In this document: piece after piece, positions 10,901 to 18,849 of the stretch
Numbering within the stretch: position 1 is the stretch's first letter
Layout: each line of letters opens with the position of its first letter
Assembly: GCA_037447655.1 (NCBI GenBank)
Contig: JBBHKE010001725.1
Span: 76,091 to 96,594 of the forward strand
Source of the DNA: Zygnema cylindricum
Lineage: Eukaryota > Streptophyta > Zygnematophyceae > Zygnematales > Zygnemataceae
DNA: 20,504 bases
Reading direction: 5' to 3'
Notes under the pieces: model-generated
The model's database searches: none
Told to the model about the DNA's origin: nothing
The model's input: the letters and a program-made list of their open reading frames with translations, nothing else
Translations under genes and position numbers: made by a program

Positions 10901-13900
10901 TACATCTGATAAGTTAGGCATTGTAACTTTAGGAAAACTTGAAGCAACTTAGAATAGGTGACAATAAGGGGTGAAAAAAAATATGACCAACAAGTTAGAC
11001 ATTATTAATAAAAAGCTAAACTTGAAGCAACTTAGAATAGGTGTGGACATAAAGAATGAATGTGCAAATAAAAAATGAACTAAATTTGAGGCAACTTACA
11101 TGAAGGAGTGTAAACATTAGGAACAGTAAATAAATTAAAAAACTCAGAAGAAGACATGAGTGACGTAATTCTTGTATTTACCATTGAGGCAAAATTAGTA
11201 TAGGTATCAACGTCAGTAGAGAAACAAAACTTCAAAGTGAAAAGATACTGAAAAGATAGAAAATGAATCAAAAATGCAGAAGAAACAAATTTATAGATTT
11301 AAAACATGCATTGCAATAAGTAAAACTTGTCGCAAAGGTAGGATTAGAAACGACAGTACTGGAGTGACAGTCATAAAGAGAGAGACAATTTGTGAACATC
11401 AGAGACACTTGACCCCACATCTGTTCGACATGGGCAGTCCAAAGAGTAGATTGCCCAATGTATTTGCAACTCTATTCAACGGACGATCTGAGGAACATCT
11501 ATCAGCTTTCCATACTATCCACTGGACTTAAATCTCCGGTCATGAAATCATAGAGAAAACTCTTCAAACACCCAGTAGTCTCATTCTACTCCGTTTCTTA
11601 AATAAAGCAAGTGCGATATTGCACGAATGGTCATAAACAAAATCGACATAAACCACTTACGCAAATGTCTATTAAATTATATTTTGCTAGACTTACCTGC
11701 TGATTAGAATGAGATTCAGGACGTTGAACCTTGGACCGTAGTTTCTCTGCCTGGTCATACAGGTTATAATCCAGATAGTTTCGCAACAGCAAGTTCAATA
11801 TAGTCTCCTGCAAACCACAGGAAAACCAAAAAAAATGTCAAAAGAGAAATTACATGCACAATTTGTCAAATAACATTATAAAACAAGAAAAAAGATTAAA
11901 TAATGGCACATTCTATGCAGATCCCAACTAGATACACAAATCAAATGTCATAATTACACTGCCTATTTGAGTCATACAAACTCATAGAGAAAACCAAACC
12001 AACCGAAAAAGCCCATGAGACATAAAAAGCCCATAAAATCAAATCAGCAGTGAGGACCTGGGTAAAGAAAAATAGTCTTTCATGGTACAAAAACAGCTCA
12101 TCATAAAACCAACCACCGGATATTTCAGAATAAGGATGGCCTAATAGAAACCGGATAACAAAGCCACATATACAAGACTTGCAAAACAAAAACAGGTCTT
12201 CCTTATCGGGGCAGGAATTGACCTGTCCAATTTCGTCATGCCGTAAGGTCGCTGTTCGATTCAAAGCCAGTAGAGTGCTTCACACCACAAAAGAAAACAG
12301 GGAAAAGAAAAGTTGATCAGTCAAGCCCTATTAAACTTACTCCAGTACTACACCATGAATTGCTATTATCAACAATAACACAGATTCAGCACCAGTTTTT
12401 TTTTGGCACCTGAACATAAAAAAGCGTTGACAATACAAATTGGTTTTTCTCTTAACGCTAATTTGGTAAGCAATTGAAAATCATCCACGTCTCCTAGACC
12501 TAAATTAGAATGAATAACACTACAAAAAACTAGTGTTGTTTATCGGTAAAAAGTTATCTCGATAACACCGATACCGATAGTTATCGGTTATCGAACGGTG
12601 AGCGGTACCGATATATTTGTACTTTCTGTACTTTCTGTCCGGAGTGCTTTCTGTCCTGTAAACTGAACGGTAAATTTACTGAAATGTACGGTTTTTTACG
12701 GGAAATGTACGGAATTTTACGAAATATTACGTTGCACTTTGTAGTACTTTTTGGGCGGTTAACTGAACATAAATTTTACGGGAACGTACGGAATTGTACG
12801 TATAAACTATTATCATGGAACGGTAAAAAGACTGCGGACACAAATTACAACGGATGCAAAATAACATTATGTGCGCCGCCAGAATCGAACGGACGAAATT
12901 CAATGAGAAAATACGAGCGGACGGTCAGCTTGAGCGTCGACATCTCGGAATGGCTTTTTTGGCGGCTTTTGCCAAAAAAGCCGACGGATTGACACGTGGC
13001 AGGTTTCCAGTGGATCCCAAAAAATAGTGGGACAAAGCCACGGCGTCGGATGTGAAAGGTACATCGTTTTAACTGGAGCCATACTAAAGCCGTACACATC
13101 TTATGCCGGCTACTGTACTTTCGGCTTGTACAAATGATCCGATTGGTTGGTACCTCAGGGGTTGTGAGTAGGGCGCTTCGGGGGAATAAGACGTACAGTT
13201 GAGTGTACATGCCGTACATTTATATGTACGGATCGTACAGTTATCGCCGATAGTTATCGCCGATAGTTATCGTTATCGGCATTGTCGCTGATAAGTAGCC
13301 GATATTATCGGCTACTTATCGGCGATAAGACCGATAGCGATATATCGTACCAATATATCGATTATCGGGTCCCCGAAAAAAGGCCCATATCGGTTATCGG
13401 CAAATCCTTACCGATACACAACACTAAAAAAACCCCACAATATAGAATTCTTAGCTCTTATCGCGATTCATGGTGTACTTGACAACATAGCCTCCAACAA
13501 TTAAGAAAAATGCAGTGGAGTATAATCTTGTATATGGCACAACAATAGCAAAAGGAGTTTTTTCTTTTTTTAACGCCAAAACAGACGACCGAGACTTTGC
13601 CACAGGCACAGGGATATCTCACACTTACAACCATCATAAACCAGTTATTCCGTGAATTTAAGATTTAGACATTTTTTAACAAAGGGTACTTCAAACCAAA
13701 ATTTCGGCTAGAAGAGGTGACTCTATCTGCAAACGACAAAGAAAGAAAGCTGAACTCTTCTGAACAAAGGGTACATCAAATCAAAGCAAGAAGTGGCTAG
13801 AAGAAGAGGGAAGGAGAAAGAAGAAAAAGAAGAAGAAGGTGAAGATGAAGAAGGAGAAAGAAGAACAAAAAGAAGAAGAAGAAGCAGAAGGAGAGAAAGA

Positions 13901-16900
13901 AGAAGAAGAAGTGGTGCATACCTGCGAATTTCTGCAAGTGAATTTGTACGCTCATAAGCTAGAGAGTAGTAAAAATAGAGCCGTGAAGCCAAAAGATCCA
14001 GTGTTCTTCTATTGAACTTCTGCAATTGTTTCACTGCTCCTGAAGCACATTCTTTTGCCTGGTTTGTTCAAAACACATTAAAAACAAACTAATCAAAACC
14101 CATTAAACAAACAACCAATGAGAATCCACAAGTGAAAAGAATGGTTTTGTTCCAAAAAATTAAACAAACCAACCAAAACCCATCAAAGAAAGTCTTAATG
14201 AGAAATTGACAAGCCTAGGCACAATGGACCTGAGAAAGGATGGACAAGGAACAAGGCCAAACCTCATAAAAGAGAAAGAGAAAGTGAAGGCAAGAAGGAG
14301 AGATGGAAGAGAGGGACATCGTTTCCATTCACACATTACTACTACACCGCGAATCGTAATTAGAGTAAAGAAAAAATTAGAGTATATTCTAATTTGTGTG
14401 ATAGACCCTTTTCAAAAAAAAAATACTCTAATTTATCCAATAACTCTAATTAATCCGCGCTAAATATCTTTACTAAATTAGGTAGACGTACAGAATCTGA
14501 CAAAACGTACAGATTTACGTCATTATGACGTTTGCACAACGCGGTTTGTGAAAACGCAGTTACATGATAACGGCCTGTATTAAATCATTTTTTGTACTTT
14601 TTTAGTTAATAAAGTACTAATCTAGTTAATAAAGTACAGTTTTGCACAGTCAAACACCAACGGTACGCCACACTATTTCGAACGGCACTATACTAGAATA
14701 ATTAAACGCTAATTAAACCTTACCTTAAATAGTATAATGAAAAAATTAGAATCATTTACTCTATTTAACGTGATAGAGTTGAAAATTAGGGCGACCGAAT
14801 TAGCGTTATTTACTCTAATTACGATTCGCGGGTGTACTGGCACTAGAAGTAGAGCAGAGATTCAGAACACATCATTCTAATCGGGTACACCAACCAAATC
14901 TTACCTTTCTTCCCCTCTCTTTCCCCATCTCCCCCACTTCTCTCTCCTCGTCTCTCTCCACTCTCTTCCCCCCTCTGTCTCCCCCTCTTTCTCCCACTCT
15001 ATCTTGCTCTCTTTCTCCCACCCCTCTCCCCTCTCTCTCCCCCTCTCTCCCTCTCCCTCACCCCTTTCTCCCTCTCTCCCTCTTTCTCCCTCTCCCCCCA
15101 CCCCTTTCTGCCTCTCTCTCCCCCTCCCTCACCCCTTTCTCCCTCTCTCTCCCCCATTTGTCCCAACAACTCTTACATCTTCCAATAGCTTCTTGTCGAT
15201 GAGATAGATAAGCACCATCAGCTGCACCAACACTCTGTCTCCCTCTCTCCCTCCCTCCCTCCCTCTCCCCGTCTCCTTCCCACTCTCTCCCTCCCTCCCG
15301 TCTCTCCCCCTCTCTCTCCCCCCCTCTTACCTCTTCCAATCGCTTCTTGTCGATGAGATAGATGAGCACCATGAGCTGCACGAAACACTCGGTCTCTGGC
15401 AAAGCTCCGGCTTTATGGTGGAGGCGTCCATCTGACGAGGCTGACACTCCTCCATCCACATCCATCTCACCCGACTCCTGAAACCCACACCGTTTGCAAT
15501 ACACACTTTTAGCTATAATAACCTTCAAATCCTTTTTCTTGTAAATTTAATGACCTATATCGAAAAATTTGAGAAGAACAACAAATTTACTCTTCAAGGT
15601 TAGCAAAAAGTAGAAAGGTTGTTGTGATGAAAGCTGCAAATCATTAAGGCATGTTGTAAACCTGAAATCAAGTTCTTAAAACAATCTGACGAGATAAAAC
15701 CAGTGGTCCCAGAGTTATTCTTAAATTTCGGACCAAATTACCATAAAACTGCCATACTCTACTTTTACTGCTTGTCCACCAACGAAATTTTGTAAATATA
15801 GCTGGACTGACAAGTAAGAAATTGATAATGAGAATAGATGCAAGGGATTGCTGAATGCATGTGAACATATCATGAAAAAAAATAAAAAATTATGCATAGA
15901 GCTCCACAAGTTTTTTCGACATCAAGATTCTTTGCTGAGATTATTTCCTTTATATCACATACAAATATAATACGTCCCTTTGATAATATTTTACAACCAC
16001 GATCAACTTGAGCCTTCTTTTGTCCAAAACTTTGCTTTGCATCAGCTTTTAAGCTGAATCAAATTTCAATAACTTTATGTCACCCTATAGTCCCCATCTT
16101 CCAAGTTACTACCAACGAAGTCCTGACTCGCTGGGAAACATAAACCACTAGTTGATTGTCATGGCATGGGTGAATGAAAAATACATATGGCAGGAGTTGA
16201 TGGAAAACCAACAAAGGCAGTCCTAAAGGGTTTTTTTAAAATAGGTATGTTCATAGGTTGACTCTGTTTCATTACGTTGGTGATAACGAAAAAGGAAAAC
16301 AAGGGGGAAAACAAGGGAAAACGAGATCCAAGACAACAGTTCATAACCAAAAAGATATAAAGGTACATATATGTCAGCGACAATTATGCAAGATCTACTA
16401 CAACTTTCTTGCATACTGAGCTGCATATCAACACGAGAAAGTCGGTTTTCTGGAGACACAATACAAGCTATTAATACTCCCCATTCATCAAACACAAGCT
16501 CATAAATACTTTGGTTTCTCGAACACAAGATAAGTAATCACTAACCTCTGCGAAATATTTCAGCAATCGTGTTCGACTTTCAGAGTCGGGAGATAGTGAA
16601 AAAGTGACAAAGTTGGTAAGAGTAGCCGCAGTTAATTTCCGTCTGAGAGCCATCAGAAGCCGTATGGCACGGGCCATTAACCGAATCTCCTTTTGAGACA
16701 CAGCTCTCTCAATCAAAGAGACAATGCTGTTCAATTCTGCAACAACAATAAATAAAAAGAAACATTCTCAATCTTATGGCAATGATTTGCTTACAAAATA
16801 AAATTTGTTTGGAAAATAAAAATTCACTTATGAGCCACAGCTCTGTGAATCAAAGAAACAATGATGTACAATTCTGCGATACAGTAAATAAAGAAACATT

Positions 16901-18458
16901 CTGAATCGGATCGCAGTTATTTGTTTGAAAAATAGAATTTTAACTTTCTCAAGTTGTTCTTTGGGGCGGTTTTTTTAATATGTGACCATCAAAAAAACAA
17001 TGTTGTTCAATTCTGTAATACAACAAAGAGGCATTAGCAATCGGATAGCAATGATCTGTTTGCCTAACAAGTAGTTATCAGGTTTGTTTTCGATTCTGCA
17101 ATAGAACAAAGAAACATACTCAATAAAATTGCAAATATTTCTTTGAGAAATAAAATTCAATACAGAAAAAAAAACAATTGGTTTTCAAGTCTGTGATATT
17201 GTCCTCCAAAGCGGTCTTACGTTTTTGCCCTTAAGATATTTGTAACGGCATAACGGTCATAGGGATAACTATGAATCATGCAATCGTTTTTAAAATGGAG
17301 GGAGTGGAGTAGAGGGGAAGGGGCGGGAGGGGAAAGAGAGAGGAGAGACTGAGAAGGGAAGGATGGAGAGACAGAAAAGAGCAGGGGAGAAACAGAGAGG
17401 GGCAGGGAGAGGTGGAGATCTTAAGCCACTGAAGGAAAAACCTAAAATTCTTGTACAAAATGCTGTCACAAGTATTACTCATCAGTGTTCAGTATTTTCC
17501 CATGTTTTTAAAAAATGTGTCAAAACCAGCAATGTGTCGCAAACAAGAAACAAAAAACAAAACAAAACAAGAAAAACAGACAAAAAACATCCACTTTCAA
17601 AGAAACAAAACAGTACTTACCAGAAAACACTGCATCCAGGGAATTTTTCGGAGATGTCTTATTGTCAATCATTCAATGAATCTCTCATTCATTACTTCTA
17701 TTCATTCATTCATTCGTTTATTCATTTAATCATTCCTTGAGTGATTTATGCAATTTTCGGAATCTTTTTTGCATATTTCATTAATAAAACTACTTCCATA
17801 AACTTCTATTCATATTATGTATCTTAGTACAACATAAGAAAATCGCTGTTATCTATTATGGTATGGACAAGTTTAACAAATTTAACTATTTCCAATTATG
17901 TTGAAAAACTCAATCACTGTAATGACTAGTATTTACATACAGGATACCTGCAATTATTTGATAATGTTTCAATAACAGCAATCTTTTTCTTTATGTAATA
18001 TTTACCAGAAATCGTTGCATCGGAGAGACATCTTTGGAATGTTTACACACTAAATATCAGCAATTACCTAATATTAATTTTAATTTTTTATGCCTCTGTA
18101 TCATAGCTACAAATACATGCTGACTAGTTGCAAAGAACTGATGATTTTTCCAGTGACAATAATGCCTTTCTGTATGCGTAGTATTTACCAGAAAGCACTG
18201 CATCCGGAGATGGTTTAAGATGCCTCTGGAATATAAACATATCAAACATATGCAATTAATTTTTAATATTTTCAATCACATTAAATATCTGCATTTAAAT
18301 AACAATGTTTTCAATTACATAATCTTTTTTTGTGCATGGCACTCACCAGAAAGCAGCGTATCCGGAGATGGTTTGACAGACGTCTTTGGAGCTTCCTTCT
18401 GCGCATCTGAAATTTTTTTTGCAGTTTGTGAATCTGCCATCTCTACTTCCTTCGTCAT
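7784..18458 (-). CDS. RPN3: 26S proteasome non-ATPase regulatory subunit 3 (RPN3/PSMD3), ten coding exons
   Basis: RPN3 is a PCI-domain scaffold subunit of the lid of the 19S regulatory particle, which recognises and deubiquitinates substrates before degradation in the nucleus and cytosol. Joined minus-strand exons: 18458-18347, 16736-16546, 15477-15331, 14058-13922, 12277-12223, 11807-11697, 10535-10296, 10092-9859, 9128-8973, 7909-7784. The total is 1509 nt, 502 residues plus TGA, close to the 488 residues I recall for Arabidopsis RPN3A. All introns have GT..AG ends and phases agree. Recognisable blocks are [121 protein letters not shown] and [17 protein letters not shown]. The PCI domain spans roughly residues 250-430. 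The start is the first ATG in frame and matches the plant N-terminus. No stop or frameshift interrupts the joined frame, so the gene looks functional. Its introns contain transposons and copies of its own exon edges. Confidence 0.96.
7918..8205. repeat. AACAATAAGTAAAAGTTAAC-type tandem repeats in intron 9
   Basis: Degenerate short-period repeats built from GTTAACAA, AATAAGTAAAAG and related words, with irregular spacing, directly upstream (in gene sense) of exon 10. They are non-coding. The polypyrimidine tract of the exon 10 acceptor lies at their edge. Confidence 0.8.
8525..8985 (-). repeat. Donor-side ladder of exon 9: about seven copies in intron 9
   Basis: After the real end of exon 9 (8973), copies of the junction end at about 8923, 8884, 8754, 8716, 8667, 8616 and 8534. 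Typical form: CATAACGAGGCAATCAAG followed by GTATGGATCC. The 8616 copy matches the last 30 exon bases at 28 positions and encodes LNTHNEAIK exactly. Six of the seven keep GT after the AG; the last has CT. Spacing runs 50, 39, 130, 38, 49, 51, 82. Confidence 0.92.
8973..9128 (-). CDS. RPN3: RPN3 coding exon 9 (residues 410-461)
   Basis: Acceptor GACAG, donor GTGCGG, 52 codons. Encodes [39 protein letters not shown] and [13 protein letters not shown]. This is the end of the PCI winged helix and the following C-terminal helix. Its 3' edge is copied about seven times downstream, several copies with a GTATGG donor that looks stronger than the real one. Confidence 0.97.
9600..9800. repeat. CCCATGCATATATTT repeats in intron 8
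   Basis: The motif AACCCATGCATATATTT occurs near 9610 and 9700, with a diverged version near 9763 (GCCCATGCGTATATG) and partial copies between (CCATGCTTATAT). They are spaced about 60-90 bases apart. Unlike the ladders, I see no exon sequence in them. Confidence 0.7.
9859..10092 (-). CDS. RPN3: RPN3 coding exon 8 (residues 332-409, PCI core)
   Basis: Acceptor TTCCAG preceded by a long sense-strand CT tract, donor GTATGG, 78 codons. Encodes [53 protein letters not shown] and DDAESIVAK, the helical and winged-helix core of the PCI domain. Confidence 0.97.
10097..10190. repeat. Purine-rich tract (GAGAGG) in intron 7
   Basis: GA-rich on the plus strand, therefore CT-rich in the RPN3 transcript, and immediately upstream of the exon 8 acceptor. 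It may serve as an exaggerated polypyrimidine tract. Confidence 0.8.
10296..10535 (-). CDS. RPN3: RPN3 coding exon 7 (residues 252-331)
   Basis: Acceptor CTCCAG, donor GTGAGT, 80 codons. Encodes [20 protein letters not shown] then [30 protein letters not shown] and HPYFELTN. This is the entry to the PCI domain. The first codons are repeated as degraded copies in the preceding intron. Confidence 0.97.
10525..11380 (-). repeat. Acceptor-side ladder of exon 7 in intron 6
   Basis: The junction CTCCAG-TACTGTCG at 10535 recurs upstream in the gene. The copy at 10755 reads TAC TGT CGA TAC CTA TTC (YCRYLF) but has lost the AG. The copy at 10867 reads YC, stop, YLF after an intact CTCCAG. Weaker copies lie near 10665 and 10966. 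A copy at 11358 follows an intact CTCCAG and reads YCRF then stop. Flanking intron motifs (AACTTGTCAGT, CATATG) repeat with them at roughly 90-130 base spacing. Confidence 0.8.
11697..11807 (-). CDS. RPN3: RPN3 coding exon 6 (residues 215-251)
   Basis: Acceptor TTGCAG, donor GTAAGT, 37 codons, phase 0. Encodes [20 protein letters not shown] then [17 protein letters not shown], a nearly invariant RPN3 stretch. Confidence 0.97.
12223..12277 (-). CDS. RPN3: RPN3 coding exon 5 (55 nt, residues 196-214)
   Basis: A small exon encoding [20 protein letters not shown] across the junction. Acceptor GTGAAG and donor GTCAAT are both weak by usual plant standards. The exon is needed: it restores phase between exons 4 and 6 and supplies the conserved LRHDE-GQ motif. 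Confidence 0.93.
12349..13477. mobile_element. Element G: TA-CACC MITE split by element D, inside RPN3 intron 4
   Basis: The left end TA-CACCATGAATTGCTATTA (12349 on) is matched by the inverted right end ending ATTCATGGTG-TA (to 13477). Without the nested D, the element is about 230 bp. It carries GGAGACGTGG on its reverse strand, as in element C. D occupies 12531-13426. Confidence 0.6.
12531..13426. mobile_element. Element D: hAT-like DNA transposon nested in element G
   Basis: TIRs TAGTGTTGTTTATCGGTAA (left) and the complement of TAGTGTTGTGTATCGGTAA (right) match at 18 of 19. The flanks are AAAAAAC on both sides (12524-12530 and 13427-13433), a 7-base match in low-complexity sequence that may be a slipped 8-bp duplication. 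The interior has stems at 12952-12982 and 13290-13320 and TATCGG-rich subterminal repeats. No transposase is present. Confidence 0.75.
13800..13915. repeat. GAA-rich tract in intron 4
   Basis: GAAGAAGAAG-type repeat on the plus strand, CTT-rich in the transcript, starting a few bases after the exon 4 donor. Confidence 0.85.
13922..14058 (-). CDS. RPN3: RPN3 coding exon 4 (residues 151-195 plus two bases)
   Basis: Acceptor ACCAG, donor GTATGC. Encodes [15 protein letters not shown] then [20 protein letters not shown] to AEIR plus AG. The [14 protein letters not shown] block is highly conserved in RPN3/PSMD3. The donor is followed directly by a CTT-rich tract on the sense strand. Confidence 0.96.
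14343..14836. mobile_element. Element E: TA-CACC family element inside RPN3 intron 3
   Basis: TA-flanked inverted repeats: CACCGCGAATCGTAATTAG at the left and, at the right, the complement with one extra C, continuing as ATTAGAGTAAA. The repeat is about 30 bp. The interior shares the CGTACAGAATCTGACAAA block with element B in the opposite orientation. It is non-coding. Confidence 0.75.
14905..15325. repeat. CT-rich microsatellite tract in intron 3, interrupted by the exon 3 duplicate
   Basis: CTCTCCCTC-type sequence on the plus strand, GA-rich in the transcript. It is split into two blocks (14905-15155 and 15238-15325) by the duplicated exon 3 fragment. This suggests that the duplicated unit was exon end plus purine tract. 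Confidence 0.85.
15170..15243 (-). repeat. Duplicate of the exon 3 3' end and donor in intron 3
   Basis: About 74 bases match the end of exon 3 (15324-15397) at roughly 66 positions, including the intronic donor GTAAGAG. In frame it reads [19 protein letters not shown], against [18 protein letters not shown] in the real exon. It is set in a purine-rich (sense strand) tract. An AG directly before CTG ATG GTG would give a phase-0 acceptor, but it lacks a pyrimidine tract. Confidence 0.9.
15331..15477 (-). CDS. RPN3: RPN3 coding exon 3 (residues 102-150)
   Basis: Acceptor TTTCAG, donor GTAAGA, phase 0 at both ends (49 codons). Encodes [16 protein letters not shown].. then [20 protein letters not shown] followed by RLEE, equivalent to the LPAELEIYCYFIVLLFLIDQKKYNEA region of plant RPN3 (recalled). 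The 3' half of the exon and its donor are duplicated once in the following intron. Confidence 0.94.
16546..16736 (-). CDS. RPN3: RPN3 coding exon 2 (residues 38-101)
   Basis: Acceptor TTGCAG, donor GTTAGT. Encodes [17 protein letters not shown].. through [20 protein letters not shown] to TRLLKYFAE. This matches the conserved RPN3 helix ending in ARAVRLTIGLRRKL in Arabidopsis (recalled). It enters with two bases and ends in phase 0. Its 5' edge is copied at least three times upstream in intron 1. Confidence 0.95.
16690..17200 (-). repeat. Acceptor-side ladder of exon 2: up to five copies of the intron 1/exon 2 junction
   Basis: The real exon 2 start (16736) is preceded by copies at 16873, 17012, 17094 and, weaker, 17190, each just after an AG. 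The 16873 copy reads [15 protein letters not shown] in the exon 2 frame against [15 protein letters not shown], then stops. The 17012 copy reads [11 protein letters not shown] then stops. The intervening intron repeats AAGAAACATTCTNAATC-type sequence. Spacing is about 137, 139, 82 and 96 bases. Confidence 0.85.
17295..17415. repeat. GGGA/GAGA tract in intron 1
   Basis: Purine-rich on the plus strand, CT-rich in the transcript, lying between the donor ladder and the acceptor ladder of intron 1. Confidence 0.8.
17611..18376 (-). repeat. Donor-side ladder of exon 1: four copies of the exon 1/intron 1 junction
   Basis: The genuine junction (donor after 18347) is followed in intron 1 by three diverged copies, each ending TTTCTG before a GTAAAT or GTAAGT donor: copy ends at 18189, 18006 and 17621. 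Copy 17621-17657 keeps in-frame homology to exon 1 ([13 protein letters not shown] against [13 protein letters not shown]). Copy 18189-18225 keeps most of the sequence with one deleted base. Copy 18006-18031 is shorter. Intron sequence after the donors is also similar (GGTAAATAYTAC), so the duplicated unit spans the junction. Confidence 0.85.
17687..17737. repeat. ATTC tetranucleotide repeat
   Basis: CATTCATTCATTCGTTTATT-type array in intron 1, next to the 17621 copy of the exon 1 edge. Confidence 0.8.
18347..18458 (-). CDS. RPN3: RPN3 coding exon 1 (residues 1-37 plus one base)
   Basis: Starts at ATG in the context GAAAATGACG and encodes [17 protein letters not shown].. to ..SPDTLLS, ending with a single G before the donor GTGAGT. 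The G joins AA of exon 2 to make a Glu codon. The segment is a hydrophilic, probably disordered N-terminal tail like that of plant RPN3 (MTQDVEM.. as recalled for Arabidopsis). Its 3' end is copied three times downstream in intron 1. Confidence 0.88.
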
Positions 18459-18605
18459 TTTCCTGTTCCTCGAAGCTTAAGGATTCCTTAGAAGCTTGGA
18501 GAGTTTCTTGCAGCAACCAGCTTGCTCAAAATTTAAAGCAAGACAGAGTACAGAAATCAGTTAACGTTTCGCTTTGATGTTTTCAACACGGTACGGAGCC
18601 GTACA

Positions 18606-18615
18606 TTATATAAAA
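18606..18615 (-). promoter_or_regulatory. Possible TATA box of RPN3
   Basis: The minus strand reads TTTATATAAT about 150 bases upstream of the RPN3 ATG. Position and sequence fit a TATA element with a 5' UTR of roughly 100-120 nt, but the transcription start is not visible. It sits between a GTACGG-AG-CCGTAC palindrome (18591-18604) and the degenerate MITE F. Confidence 0.35.
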
Positions 18616-18623
18616 CAGTACAG

Positions 18624-18826
18624 TACACCGTCTACTGCTGTTAGTGTTGATGCTTTCAAAAATCTTTTCTCCGTGCACACATGTCCGATTCTCAGTGGCA
18701 TGCCGACAATCGCAAGTAAAAATTATTACCTTTCGATCGCAGCCGTCAGATCAGCAATGAGTGTGCACGGGGAGCAGATGTTTTAAGTGGCGAAAACAAA
18801 CTGCGCTAATAGCGATACATGGTGTG
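18624..18826. mobile_element. Element F: possible degenerate TA-CACC MITE upstream of RPN3
   Basis: The left end TACACCGTCTACTGCTGTTA and the inverted right end (CGCTAATAGCGATACATGGTG region) align with each other at about 16 of 23 positions and resemble the ends of elements B and C. Size (about 200 bp) fits C. The match is imperfect, so this is tentative. It would lie in the RPN3 promoter, starting about 165 bp above the ATG. Confidence 0.4.
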
Positions 18827-18849
18827 TCCTGAACTGTACGGTGAATTTG

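Noticed and set aside
11274-11531. 85-codon plus-strand frame in intron 6
   Set aside because: It lies antisense within an RPN3 intron and crosses the 11358 copy of the exon 7 edge. No conserved domain was seen.
15058-15528. 156-codon minus-strand frame as a stand-alone gene
   Set aside because: Only 15477-15331 is real coding sequence (RPN3 exon 3). The rest is intron and GA-rich microsatellite giving a Glu/Arg/Gly-rich peptide.
17090-17200. Copies at 17094 and 17190 as certain members of the exon 2 acceptor ladder
   Set aside because: Only about 8-12 bases around the AG match, so they are listed as weak and not relied on.
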